Assembly (NCBI GenBank): GCA_947501555.1
Contig: CANMWG010000002.1
Location: 382,224-446,223 of the forward strand
Reading direction: 5' to 3'
Origin: an uncultured Paracoccaceae bacterium
GTDB taxonomy: Bacteria > Pseudomonadota > Alphaproteobacteria > Rhodobacterales > Rhodobacteraceae
DNA length: 64,000 bases
Position numbers and translations under genes: made by a program
Shown: positions 9,085 through 18,622 of the stretch, piece by piece
Numbering within the stretch: the stretch's first letter is position 1
How the letters are laid out: every line of letters starts with the position of its first letter
The notes under the pieces: generated by a model
Seen by the model: the letters and a program-made list of their open reading frames with translations, nothing else
The model's database searches: none
Told to the model about the DNA's origin: nothing

Positions 9085-12000
9085 ACCGGCTGATCCTCAT
9101 AAGTGCTCTGGCGCTCTTGCCGCTGTCCAGCTTGGCGCAAACCCAGGAAGAAGACGACAAGGGCTATCTGACCAATTTGATTGAGGAAAACCTGACCGGC
9201 GCAGGCCGCGAGGTGAATATTCTTGGGTTTGAAGGGGCGCTCAGCTCGCAAGCCACGATAGATGCACTCACAGTTGCAGACAGCGAAGGGATCTGGCTGA
9301 CGCTGGAAGACGTCGTACTTAGCTGGAACCGGACGGCCCTGCTGCGCGGGGCAATCGATGTGGAAGAACTTAGCGCGGCCCGGATCATCGTCGCGCGTCC
9401 GCCCGTGTCCGAAGACAGCGGACCCTCACCCGAGGCTGAACCATTTTCACTGCCCGAGCTGCCGGTAAGCATTTCGCTAGGTCTGTTGAACATCGACAGC
9501 ATTGAATTGGGCGAGGCCTTCTTGGGCGACGAACTCAGCTTCAGCCTGTCGGGTGCGGCTGAACTCAGCGGTGGCGAAGGATCGGCCAATGTGGTTGCAG
9601 AGCGGTTGGGTGACCAGCAGGGCCGGTTTGAGATCGACGGATCATATGTCAATGAAACCAAAGTGTTGGGTATTCTGCTGGATATTGCCGAAGGGCCTGA
9701 CGGGATCGCCGCCAATCTGATCGGCCTGCCCGGCAACCCGGCCATCGGCATGACCATCGAAGGGAACGCGCCGCTTGACGATTTTGCCGCAACCCTGTCC
9801 ATCGCCACAGACAGGCAGGACCGGCTCAATGGCAACTTCGGGCTAACCAATACAGATGGGGTGACTGTCATCACATTGGATGTGGGCGGGGATATCTCGC
9901 CCTTGTTCGAACCCGAATATCAGGGGTTTTTTGGAAACGACGCGCAACTGGCCGCCCGTATGGTGCAAACGACAGATGGCAGTATCGACATCCCCACGCT
10001 TGAACTGGACGCAGGTCGCGTGACCCTGTCAGGCGCGGTCCAGATCGGGGCGCAGGGCTGGCCAGAACTGATTGAACTGACTGGCGGGATTACCGCAGAA
10101 GGCGGCGAACCGGTGCTTTTGCCATTGTCTGGCCCGCAAACCTTCGTCGATGGCATGGACCTTGCAATCAACTATGACGCAAACCTTTCCGACGATTGGC
10201 GTGCCGATATTACAATCGACGGCTTCGACCGGCCCGGCCTTGGGATCAATCAGCTCAGCTTGCAAGGCGGCGGTGTGCTGCGGCCCGGCGAAGGGGCCGA
10301 TATCGGACAATTCACCACCAACCTACGCTATGGGGCCGAAGGGTTGGCACTGGATGACGCAGGTGCGGCGCAGGCTTTCGGCGACACAATAGGCGGCGTG
10401 TTCGAGGCAAACCGGACCGAAGGCGAGCCCACCGAAATTTCGCGGTTCACGTTGACAGGGGCCGGCCTGGACAGCACGCTTGAGGCGACCATTGCAGGCT
10501 CCGGCAGTGGGTTCCAAACCAGTGCGACCGTGAACATGCAGGTCGCGGGACTGGATCGGTTTTCAACACTGATCGGGCAGGAAATTGGCGGTGGGGCCGA
10601 ACTGGGGATCCTTGCCCAAATGACCCCGCTTGATGGGCTATTCAGCGTCGTTGTGACCGGGCAAACGAACGATCTGTCCATTGGAATTGAACAGGCCGAT
10701 GCGGTCTTAGCTGGGACCGGCACTATAGCGGCATCAGCCGTGCGCGACACCGAAGGCGCACGGCTCGAAACCCTGCGGATCGAAACTGACACCGCAGAAG
10801 TAACCGCCAATGGCGCGCTGACAAGCAATGGCAGCGAAGCGACGCTCAGCGCGCGGCTGAATGACCTGAACCTCGTGCTGCCGGGCTTGCGGGGCCCGGC
10901 AGCAATTGATGGGGACGTGACACAAACAGGTGAAGGGGTCATCGGCTTCCAACTTGAAGGCACAGGCCCGGCAACACGTTTTGAAACAAGCGGCTCGGTC
11001 AATCCGACGACATCAGGACAGACCGTCAACGCACAAGTGCTGGCCAACATCAGCGACCTCAGCCGCTACGCCACAATCGCAAACCGGCCGCTCAGCGGGG
11101 CGGCGCGATTGGACATCGGTGGCGTGTTGCTCAGCGACGGGCTGCGATTTGATCTCGATATCACCGGGCAAACGCAGGATATCACGACGGGCATCGACCG
11201 GGCCGATCAATTCCTAACCGGCACAGGCACGCTGAATGCCGCCATCGCGCGGCCCAGCGCAAGCGCACTGCGCATCAGCGACCTGACGCTCCAGACCCCG
11301 GCAATTAGTGTCACAGGAAACGCTGGCTTGGACATCAGCGGAGGAAACAGCGCCGACCTTGACGTCCGGATCAACGACGCAAGCCTGCTCGACCCCAGCC
11401 TGACGGGGCCAATCACACTGACGCTTGATGGGACGCCCGGTGAAGATAACGCCACGCTCACCACACTACGGCTCAACGGCCCAGACACGACCGTCAGCTT
11501 CGATGGTACGGTCGGCGGACCGGATGCGAACTACCTGATCAGCGGTGATCTGGCCGCAGAGATCGGTGATCTGGGGACCTACGCCAGCCTCATCGGGCAG
11601 CCCGTGGATGGCAGTATCAACCTGACGGCATCAGGCGAAACACTGCCCGACACCAGCATATTTGACACCAAGATAAGCCTCCAAAGCCAGAACCTCTCGA
11701 CAGGGCTTGCAACAGTGGACGCGCTTTTGGTCGGTACCGGACGGGTAAACGCCGACATCGGGCAAACGGACGCCGGGTTGGCGGTGCGCACGCTGGAAAT
11801 CTCAACGCCCGAAATCTCGATCGTTGGGGCGCTGAATGGGGCGGCGGGATACGGGCAAGGGCGGTTCAACGCCAGTTTGCGGGACGTTGGCGTGCTGACC
11901 GACCAGATCAGCGGACCAATCCGGGCCACTGGCGGGGCTTCTTTGGACGAAAACGGAAACTGGGGGATCGACGCAACCGGCACCGGCCCGGGCGGGCTTG

Positions 12001-13343
12001 GGGCGCAGGTCGCAGGACAAGTCGGGGCAGATGGGACGCTGAACATCGACATCGACGGCAGCGCACCGCTGGCGCTGGCAAACACGGCGATTGACCCGCG
12101 ACGGCTCAGCGGTCAGGCGAATTTCGATGTCAGCATCAACGGGCCAGCGGCGCTGACGTCACTGGGCGGGCAAGTCACCTTCAGCGAAGGGCGGTTGGCC
12201 GCACCCAACTTGGGCGAAGCGCTGACCGATATCACAGGACAAATCGGGCTGAACGGCGGTACCGCGCAAATCAACCTGAACACGCAGGTCGAAAGCGGGG
12301 GCCGTATCAGCATCATCGGGCCGGTTGCACTGACAGGGGACAACAACGCCGATATCACCGTGCAGGTCAGGAATGTGGTGCTGCAAGACCCCGAGCTTTA
12401 CACCAGTTCAATCGCCGGAAACATCACTGTGAACGGGGCGCTACAAGGGGGGGCACGGATCGCAGGTGAACTGACCCTCGGAGAGACAGATATCCGCGTG
12501 CCCTCCTCCAGCATCAGTTCGCTTGGGGACTTGCCTGATGTCGTGCACGTGGGCGCAAATGGACCCGTGCGGCAAACGCTCGGACGGGCGGGCGTCTTAG
12601 AGCAAGGCACATCCAGCAGCGGCCAATCCTCTGGCGGGGGGGCGCTCCCCTACCCGCTTGATATCGAAATCAATGCACCCTCGCGGATCTTTATTCGGGG
12701 TCGGGGACTAGATGCGGAATTGGGCGGACAACTGACTATCGGCGGGACGTCCGACAACGTCATCCCTGTGGGCGAGTTTTCTTTGGTCCGTGGGCGGCTG
12801 GACATCCTGCAACAAAGGTTCGACCTGACCGAAGGCACCGCCACGATGGAGGGGGATTTTGAACCCTACCTGCGACTTGTGGCAACGACTGAAACCGACA
12901 GCGGCACCGTGATCAGCATCACCATCGAAGGACCCGCCAGCGAGCCAGAGGTCACTTTCACATCTGTCCCCGAACTGCCGCAGGATGAGGTCCTGTCACA
13001 ACTGATCTTCGGACGGGATCTCGAAAGCATCAGCCCATTGCAGGCGGTGCAACTTGCCTCGGCGATCAGTACGCTGGCGGGGCGGGGCGGTGGTGCGCTC
13101 AACCGGCTGCGCGAAAGTGTTGGTCTGGATGACTTCGACGTGACGACCGACGACGAAGGCGAAACAGCCGTCCGGGCGGGCAAATATCTATCCGACAACG
13201 TCTATACGGACGTGACCATCACGTCCGAAGGCGGAACCGAGATCAATCTGAACCTCGATATCACCGATGAAATCACCGCCAAGGGCAGTGTCGATCAAGA
13301 CGGCGAAACCGGCGTTGGGATTTTCTTTGAACGGGATTACTAG
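9081..13343 (+). CDS. tamB: TamB, inner-membrane-anchored translocation and assembly module
   Basis: A 1420-residue AsmA-like protein with an N-terminal hydrophobic signal anchor (LILISALALLPLSSLAQ), a very long run of beta-rich sequence that forms the periplasm-spanning groove, and the C-terminal TamB domain (DUF490). The C-terminus ends in FFERDY, as expected for docking on TamA. The start is TTG at 9081, overlapping the tamA TGA. The middle contains three tandem units of about 170 residues, beginning near residues 494 (FSTLIGQEIGGG), 663 (YATIANRPLSGA) and 834 (YASLIGQPVDGS). Each continues with a GQTxDLxxGI...TGTG segment, so the groove was lengthened by internal duplication. A weak terminator-like repeat follows. 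Confidence 0.9.
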   Translation: MNRLILISALALLPLSSLAQTQEEDDKGYLTNLIEENLTGAGREVNILGFEGALSSQATIDALTVADSEGIWLTLEDVVLSWNRTALLRGAIDVEELSAARIIVARPPVSEDSGPSPEAEPFSLPELPVSISLGLLNIDSIELGEAFLGDELSFSLSGAAELSGGEGSANVVAERLGDQQGRFEIDGSYVNETKVLGILLDIAEGPDGIAANLIGLPGNPAIGMTIEGNAPLDDFAATLSIATDRQDRLNGNFGLTNTDGVTVITLDVGGDISPLFEPEYQGFFGNDAQLAARMVQTTDGSIDIPTLELDAGRVTLSGAVQIGAQGWPELIELTGGITAEGGEPVLLPLSGPQTFVDGMDLAINYDANLSDDWRADITIDGFDRPGLGINQLSLQGGGVLRPGEGADIGQFTTNLRYGAEGLALDDAGAAQAFGDTIGGVFEANRTEGEPTEISRFTLTGAGLDSTLEATIAGSGSGFQTSATVNMQVAGLDRFSTLIGQEIGGGAELGILAQMTPLDGLFSVVVTGQTNDLSIGIEQADAVLAGTGTIAASAVRDTEGARLETLRIETDTAEVTANGALTSNGSEATLSARLNDLNLVLPGLRGPAAIDGDVTQTGEGVIGFQLEGTGPATRFETSGSVNPTTSGQTVNAQVLANISDLSRYATIANRPLSGAARLDIGGVLLSDGLRFDLDITGQTQDITTGIDRADQFLTGTGTLNAAIARPSASALRISDLTLQTPAISVTGNAGLDISGGNSADLDVRINDASLLDPSLTGPITLTLDGTPGEDNATLTTLRLNGPDTTVSFDGTVGGPDANYLISGDLAAEIGDLGTYASLIGQPVDGSINLTASGETLPDTSIFDTKISLQSQNLSTGLATVDALLVGTGRVNADIGQTDAGLAVRTLEISTPEISIVGALNGAAGYGQGRFNASLRDVGVLTDQISGPIRATGGASLDENGNWGIDATGTGPGGLGAQVAGQVGADGTLNIDIDGSAPLALANTAIDPRRLSGQANFDVSINGPAALTSLGGQVTFSEGRLAAPNLGEALTDITGQIGLNGGTAQINLNTQVESGGRISIIGPVALTGDNNADITVQVRNVVLQDPELYTSSIAGNITVNGALQGGARIAGELTLGETDIRVPSSSISSLGDLPDVVHVGANGPVRQTLGRAGVLEQGTSSSGQSSGGGALPYPLDIEINAPSRIFIRGRGLDAELGGQLTIGGTSDNVIPVGEFSLVRGRLDILQQRFDLTEGTATMEGDFEPYLRLVATTETDSGTVISITIEGPASEPEVTFTSVPELPQDEVLSQLIFGRDLESISPLQAVQLASAISTLAGRGGGALNRLRESVGLDDFDVTTDDEGETAVRAGKYLSDNVYTDVTITSEGGTEINLNLDITDEITAKGSVDQDGETGVGIFFERDY

Positions 13344-13379
13344 TGCGGTGACCGACCCGCAGGCCAGGATTACCCCACG

Positions 13380-13419
13380 CAAGCCCTTTTAAAACAATCG
13401 AAACATAGGCTTGGGTTTT
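13380..13419 (+). terminator. Possible weak terminator after tamB
   Basis: CAAGCC at 13380 pairs with GGCTTG at 13408, with a 22-base loop, and is followed by GGTTTTTT. The long loop makes it a weak candidate, but its place 37 bases after the tamB stop fits a terminator. Confidence 0.35.
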
Positions 13420-13486
13420 TTGGGCGCAGCTTCACACATTGTTAGATGATCGGTGAAATAACCCGAAGGATGACAAGGGTGACGCT

Positions 13487-15415
13487 ATGAAATTCTGGCT
13501 CAGTGCGACGTTCTGCAGCGTCCTCGCGTTTGCCTCAATCTGGGGGGTGATCGGCCTAAAGGTTGATGAGGCGGTCGAGCGTGTCGTTGTTCGTAGCGCC
13601 ATCGCGAAGGCCGTGGATTGGAGCAATTATGCCATCAAGCGGTTGCCAGATTTGCCGGAACTTGTAGAAACCGGAATCCCCAATGCCGAACAACAAGAGG
13701 TTATTCGGCAGCTTCGTGAACTTGGGGATGTCTTTCGGTTCAACCTCTTTGATGCCCAAGGGCGGAAGTCACTGACCTCGGACGAGCGCAATATTCTTGA
13801 ACCTGAAGGGCTTGCCGCGATCGCAGACCCTGAACCAAAACAAGTGATTGCGACACACGAACCCATAATCGGGGTGTATGATGGCACCAACAAACCTAAC
13901 CGGCCAGACCGCTATGCCGAGGCTTACGTACCATTACTCGACCCCGACGGAACAGTGTTTGGCGTGGTCGAGGTTTACGTCGATCAAACGGCCACGCAAG
14001 AGTATTTTCGCGATAGTTTTCGGTCATTTGCTTTAGTTTTGATGGCGTTCACATCCTTGGTATTTACAGTGCCAGGGGTCGCCTATTGCTTGCAATGGTT
14101 CCTGACGAAAAAGTCCGAAAAAAATGCCGAATTTCTATCGCGATTCGATCCATTGACTGGCGTGCTGAACCGTCGGGAATTCATGCGTCAGGCCACGTCG
14201 CTGGTTAATGACGGGACGCGGTCTGTGGTCTGTTATCTTGACCTAGATCGTTTCAAAGCCATCAATGACACATACGGGCACGCCGCGGGCGATGCATTCT
14301 TGACCCATGTGTCAGAAGTGCTTCGCAAAAATTGTTGCCCCGACGATTTGTTGGCACGTTTTGGCGGCGACGAATTTGTTATTGTATTTCAAAATATTGG
14401 GATCAACCTAGCAATCCAAAGGGTGCGTGCAATCTTGTTAGAATGTGCGACGGAAGTCGACATTCAGGACACCAAACTGGCTGGTACAATCAGCATTGGA
14501 CTTGCAAAGCGAATAGAGGGGGAAAGCCTCGATCAAGCGCTGAGCAATGCAGATGCGGCACTCTATCATGTCAAAGCTGCCGGCCGGAATGATTTTGCGG
14601 TCTACGGTAGCGAAATGGGCGAAGAACTTCGCAGACGAAACCAGCTTGAGGCACGTTTGCGCGAGGCAACGAAATATAGCGATTTCGAAGTACATTATCA
14701 GCCCCTTGTCGGAGGCAGGGACTGCAATGTCGTCGGACATGAAGCTTTGCTACGGCTCAATGATGAAAAAGGGGAAGCCATTTCACCGGCCGTTTTCATC
14801 CCGTTGGCTGAAGAACTGGGTTTGATCGAAGCCATCGGACGATGGACCATCAAAACCGCGACCCGGACAATGGCGGCACTCGCCCCAGACAAAACCTTGG
14901 CGATTAACTTATCGACAGTCCAGTTTCAAAGCGGCGACCTTGTCAAATTCGTCAAGGAAGCTTTGCAGGAATCAGGTTTTGCGCCGCACCATCTGGAACT
15001 TGAAATCACCGAATCGCTCTTGCTGGAAGACAGCCCAAGTGTTGCCATGCAGATTGACACACTCAAAGAAATGGGCGTGGCCATCGCAATGGATGACTTT
15101 GGCACCGGTTTCTCAAGCCTCAGCTATCTTTGGAAATACGGGTTTGACCGGCTGAAAATTGATCAGTCCTTCGTCGCCGCGCTTGAACATCATCCGGTGC
15201 GTTCGCGTGAGATCATCGAAACTATTGTGCTGCTCGGTGAAAAACTTGGAATTAAGATCACCGCTGAAGGCGTCGAAACGGCCGAACAAGCCGAAATGCT
15301 CTCGGCAATGGGATGCGATGTGCTGCAAGGCTACCACTTCGGGCGGGCATCGCGCATGGAACTGGCCCCATCGACGGCAACCGATACTGCGACAATTGCC
15401 GCAAAAGCGGGGTAA
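13487..15415 (+). CDS. Membrane-bound GGDEF-EAL cyclic-di-GMP signalling protein
   Basis: A 642-residue protein with a membrane segment at residues 7-24, an extracytoplasmic sensor region to about 178, a second membrane segment at about 180-206, then GGDEF and EAL domains. The GGDEF active site is intact (RFGGDEF, residues 291-297, with LDLDRFKAINDTYGH before it). The EAL domain keeps the metal-binding glutamate in GHEALLRL and also DDFGTGFSSLSYL and TAEGVET. Both synthesis and hydrolysis of c-di-GMP therefore look chemically possible, and direction would depend on the sensor. RxxD, which would mark a product-inhibition site, is not obvious before GGDEF. The gene stands alone on this strand. 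Confidence 0.93.
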   Translation: MKFWLSATFCSVLAFASIWGVIGLKVDEAVERVVVRSAIAKAVDWSNYAIKRLPDLPELVETGIPNAEQQEVIRQLRELGDVFRFNLFDAQGRKSLTSDERNILEPEGLAAIADPEPKQVIATHEPIIGVYDGTNKPNRPDRYAEAYVPLLDPDGTVFGVVEVYVDQTATQEYFRDSFRSFALVLMAFTSLVFTVPGVAYCLQWFLTKKSEKNAEFLSRFDPLTGVLNRREFMRQATSLVNDGTRSVVCYLDLDRFKAINDTYGHAAGDAFLTHVSEVLRKNCCPDDLLARFGGDEFVIVFQNIGINLAIQRVRAILLECATEVDIQDTKLAGTISIGLAKRIEGESLDQALSNADAALYHVKAAGRNDFAVYGSEMGEELRRRNQLEARLREATKYSDFEVHYQPLVGGRDCNVVGHEALLRLNDEKGEAISPAVFIPLAEELGLIEAIGRWTIKTATRTMAALAPDKTLAINLSTVQFQSGDLVKFVKEALQESGFAPHHLELEITESLLLEDSPSVAMQIDTLKEMGVAIAMDDFGTGFSSLSYLWKYGFDRLKIDQSFVAALEHHPVRSREIIETIVLLGEKLGIKITAEGVETAEQAEMLSAMGCDVLQGYHFGRASRMELAPSTATDTATIAAKAG

Positions 15416-15655
15416 CATCTGCCCATAGCTGCGCAGAACCAATCAAGCTCTGTATCCCACGCCCTGCTCCAATTTCGCGTTCTACGACAAGCGGATTGAC
15501 TCAAGCGCAGACCCAGGCAGGCTTGAACCAGGCAGGCAAATACTGACCAGCATCAGTCGTCACCTGAATAGAACACAAAACGCCGCGCATCATTGTCGTC
15601 TTGGTCCCTTGAGATCAGCCCACCGGTTCACCCATCAAATTAGATTTTTTTCCCG

Positions 15656-15690
15656 CCTGTACATACAGGTTCTGTACGCGATATGTACGC
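15656..15690. repeat. GTAC-rich element, copy A
   Basis: Three GTAC-containing modules follow one another: CCTGTACATAC, AGGTTCTGTACGC and GATATGTACGC. The same three modules occur at 47571 in another order. The copy lies 18 bases beyond the end of oppF, in a 290-base stretch (15416-15707) between convergent genes that holds no gene I can support; the only other feature there is an isolated T7 run near 15645. Confidence 0.6.
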
Positions 15691-15707
15691 CCGGAATATT
15701 GCCAAAC

Positions 15708-16715
15708 CTACCCGTTAGCTGCCAGTATCTGTGTAGCCTCGTGATAGGGGCATGCCACAAAATGCTGTCCGCCCACATCCTCCAAAACCGGGCGCGCGTC
15801 GGCGCAAGACGGCTGCACCTTGGGGCAACGGGTCCGGAACACGCAACCAGATGGCGGGGCCAATGGCGATGGCAGCTCGCCCTCCAAAATCGGACGCGGC
15901 CGCGCACGTTCCAGCACTGGATCAGGAATTGGGACCGAGGCAATCAGCGCCTGACTATAGGGATGTTCAGGCACCGTGGTCAGTTTCCTGCTCTCTGCAG
16001 TCTCCATCACCCGCCCCAGATAAAGCACCAAAACCCGGTCGCTGATATGTTTCACAACGCTCAGATCATGGGCGATGAAAATCATCGAAAGCCCCATATC
16101 CCGTTGTAATTCCATCAATAAATTGATCACTTGCGCCTGCACGGATACATCCAATGCCGAAACAGGTTCATCACAAATCAGCAGTTTCGGCTTCAGGATC
16201 AACGCCCGCGCGATCCCAATCCGTTGGCATTGACCGCCAGAAAACTCATGGGGGTAGCGATTGATCAGATTGGGCAACAGGCCAACCCGTTCCATCAGTT
16301 CACCCACGCGGGTTTTTACCTCTTTGCGGGGGGTGCCGGGTTCATGGGTGATCAATGGTTCTGCGATGATTTCACCGACGGTCATGCGTGGGTTCAGCGC
16401 GGCCAATGGATCCTGGAAAATCATCTGGACATCGCGGCGATGCACCCGGCGCTGGCGCGGATCCATATTGGCAAGGTCCGCACCTTCAAACATGATGTTC
16501 CCACCAGACGATGGGATCGTGCCTACAATTGCGCGGGCCAAAGTGGATTTTCCGGACCCGGATTCCCCAACGATTCCAAGGCATTCGCCCGGCTGCAAAT
16601 CGAATGACACTTCAGACACTGCATGCAACTTACGCGACGGCGTCCATGGCCATGAGCCTGGGAGGCGAACATCAAATGTGACGGATAGGTTTCGGACAGA
16701 CAGCAAACCAGACAT
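15708..16715 (-). CDS. oppF: Oligopeptide ABC transporter ATPase OppF
   Basis: A 335-residue ABC ATPase of the peptide/nickel family. Walker A is GESGSGKSTLAR, the signature is EFSGGQCQRIGIARAL, Walker B is LLICDEPVSALDV and the switch histidine is in FIAHDLSVVKH. The C-terminal region has the oligopeptide-type cysteine cluster (GCVFRTRCPKVQPSCADARP) that binds an iron-sulphur cluster in some OppD/F proteins. It pairs with OppD to power peptide uptake through OppBC. The ATG overlaps the oppD stop as TAATG. It is last in the oppABCDF operon. Confidence 0.93.
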   Translation of the reverse strand: MSGLLSVRNLSVTFDVRLPGSWPWTPSRKLHAVSEVSFDLQPGECLGIVGESGSGKSTLARAIVGTIPSSGGNIMFEGADLANMDPRQRRVHRRDVQMIFQDPLAALNPRMTVGEIIAEPLITHEPGTPRKEVKTRVGELMERVGLLPNLINRYPHEFSGGQCQRIGIARALILKPKLLICDEPVSALDVSVQAQVINLLMELQRDMGLSMIFIAHDLSVVKHISDRVLVLYLGRVMETAESRKLTTVPEHPYSQALIASVPIPDPVLERARPRPILEGELPSPLAPPSGCVFRTRCPKVQPSCADARPVLEDVGGQHFVACPYHEATQILAANG

Positions 16716-17680
16716 TACGCGACCTCTTGCACAGATAGGTGACAGGCACGGCGGCGGTCACCGGCCGCTTGCAACGCAGGACGCTCTGCCTCGCAGTTGT
16801 CCAGCAATTGCCCGCAGCGCGGCGAAAACGGACAGCCCGGCGGCAGACTGGACATATCGGGCGGCTCGCCCGCGATCGTTGCCAGCGTCGCATCTTCCCG
16901 GTCAAGACGCGGCACGGCTTTCAAAAGCCCGCTGGTATAAGGATGCTCCGGGCTTGCAAAAATATCATGCGTCGGCCCTTCTTCCATGATCTGACCACCG
17001 TACATCACGAGGGTCCGGTCACAAAAACCTGCAACGATTCCAAGATCATGGGTGATCAGGATAATTGCGGTCCCAAAGTCGTTCCGAATATCCGACAGCA
17101 CCTGCATGATCTGCGCCTGCACAGTGACATCCAGCGCAGTCGTCGGCTCATCCGCGATCAGCAAGCGGGGCTGACATAGCAGCGACATCGCTATCATGAT
17201 CCGCTGGCGCATGCCGCCGGAAAACTCGTGTGGATACATCGTCACGCGCGCCCGCGCATCCGGGATACGGACAGCATCCAGCATGCGTACGGCTTCGGTC
17301 ACTGCTGCGGACTTGCTGATCCCTTGGTGCAGCATCAAGACCTCTGCCATCTGTTCGCTGACCCGCAAATAAGGGTTCAGCGAGGTCATCGGATCTTGAA
17401 AAATCATCGCCATATCTTTGCTGCGAATCTTGTTCAGTTGACCCTGGCTGAGGCTAAGCAGGTCTTGCCCGTCAAAGCGCGCAACCCCTGCGGCACGGCC
17501 ATTCTTGGCCAACAGGCCCATCGCCGCAAAGGCCGTTTGGCTTTTGCCAGAACCAGATTCCCCCACGATGGCAAGGGTTTCACCCTTGTCGATGCTAAAG
17601 CTTACCCCATTGACGGCGTTCACGTCGCCATCTGCTGTGGCGAAGGTGACCCGGAGGTCCTCAATATCCAACAAGCTCAT
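16715..17680 (-). CDS. oppD: Oligopeptide ABC transporter ATPase OppD
   Basis: A 321-residue ABC ATPase starting MSLLDIEDLRVTFATADG. Walker A is VGESGSGKSQTAFA, the signature is EFSGGMRQRIMIAMSL, Walker B is LLIADEPTTALDV and the switch region is LITHDLGIVAGF. The C-terminal GCPFSPRCGQLLDNCEAERP motif marks the Opp/Dpp subfamily. The frame is open another 39 codons upstream, but that stretch overlaps the end of oppC out of frame, so the ATG at 17680 is used, 4 bases after the oppC stop. It forms the ATPase heterodimer with OppF. Confidence 0.93.
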   Translation of the reverse strand: MSLLDIEDLRVTFATADGDVNAVNGVSFSIDKGETLAIVGESGSGKSQTAFAAMGLLAKNGRAAGVARFDGQDLLSLSQGQLNKIRSKDMAMIFQDPMTSLNPYLRVSEQMAEVLMLHQGISKSAAVTEAVRMLDAVRIPDARARVTMYPHEFSGGMRQRIMIAMSLLCQPRLLIADEPTTALDVTVQAQIMQVLSDIRNDFGTAIILITHDLGIVAGFCDRTLVMYGGQIMEEGPTHDIFASPEHPYTSGLLKAVPRLDREDATLATIAGEPPDMSSLPPGCPFSPRCGQLLDNCEAERPALQAAGDRRRACHLSVQEVA

Positions 17681-17684
17681 GTGT

Positions 17685-18611
17685 CTATCGGTCCTTAGGG
17701 TCAAGCGCGTCACGCAAACCGTCGCCGACAAAGAAGAAGGCGAAGATGGTGACAACGAAGAAGAAAAGAGGAAAGGCGATCTGCCAGTGATAACCAAATT
17801 GCATGGTGCGCGACCCTTCGTTAATCAAGGCACCCAGTGAGGTGGCCGGTTCCTGCACGCCGAGCCCAAGAAAGCTGATGAAGCTTTCAAAGATGATCAT
17901 ATTTGGGACCAGCAGCGTGGCGTAAACGATCACGATCCCCAGCAAGTTTGGTACGATATGGCGCAGGATAATCTTGATCGGATGCACACCGGTCGCGACG
18001 GCCACTTCAACAAATTCCTTGTTTTTGATCGTCAGCGTCTGCCCCCGCGCAATCCGGGCCATGTCCAACCAAGAGATCAGCCCGATCCCGAGAAACAGCA
18101 TGAAGATCGAGCGTCCGAAAATCACCAACATCAGGATCAACACGAACATGAATGGAATCGACATCAACACATCGACGGTCCGCATCATGATCCCATCAAT
18201 GCGCCCGCCATAATAGCCAGCCGCAGCACCATAGAGCGTGCCAACGATCACAGCGACCAACGCACCCACAACGCCCACCATCAGTGAAATGCCGGTGCCT
18301 TGGACCGTCCGTGCAAACAGGTCTCTACCATTGCTGTCGGTGCCAAAGTAGTGCCCGGTGTCAACGGATGGCACACCCAGATAGGCGTTGCTGCCGATCA
18401 GTGAGAAATCAACAAAGTCGTTTTCATATTGGGCGATTGTGCCGCCAAACAAGGCAAAGCCAGCGACAAGAGCCAGCATGACCAGTGACGCCACTGCCGC
18501 CTTGTTCCGGAAAAACCGTGTGCGGGCGTCGGCCCAAAGCGATCTGCCTTTGACCTCGGCCAATTGCATGGCGTCGCCTACACCTTCCACGGCTGCTTTA
18601 TTGGGTAACAT
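17685..18611 (-). CDS. oppC: Oligopeptide ABC transporter permease OppC
   Basis: A 308-residue inner-membrane permease. It has an N-terminal cytoplasmic arm with KGRSLWADARTRFFRNKAA, a first membrane helix (ASLVMLALVAGFALFGG), a periplasmic loop containing GTDSNGRDLFARTVQGTGISL, and the EAA-type ATPase-coupling loop VAVATGVHPIKIILRHIVPN. It ends in LRDALDPKDR, the conserved OppC/DppC tail. The open frame runs much farther upstream, but that part overlaps oppB and is not protein-like, so ATG 18611 is chosen, 11 bases after the oppB stop. Confidence 0.93.
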   Translation of the reverse strand: MLPNKAAVEGVGDAMQLAEVKGRSLWADARTRFFRNKAAVASLVMLALVAGFALFGGTIAQYENDFVDFSLIGSNAYLGVPSVDTGHYFGTDSNGRDLFARTVQGTGISLMVGVVGALVAVIVGTLYGAAAGYYGGRIDGIMMRTVDVLMSIPFMFVLILMLVIFGRSIFMLFLGIGLISWLDMARIARGQTLTIKNKEFVEVAVATGVHPIKIILRHIVPNLLGIVIVYATLLVPNMIIFESFISFLGLGVQEPATSLGALINEGSRTMQFGYHWQIAFPLFFFVVTIFAFFFVGDGLRDALDPKDR

Positions 18612-18622
18612 CTGTCGGCCCC

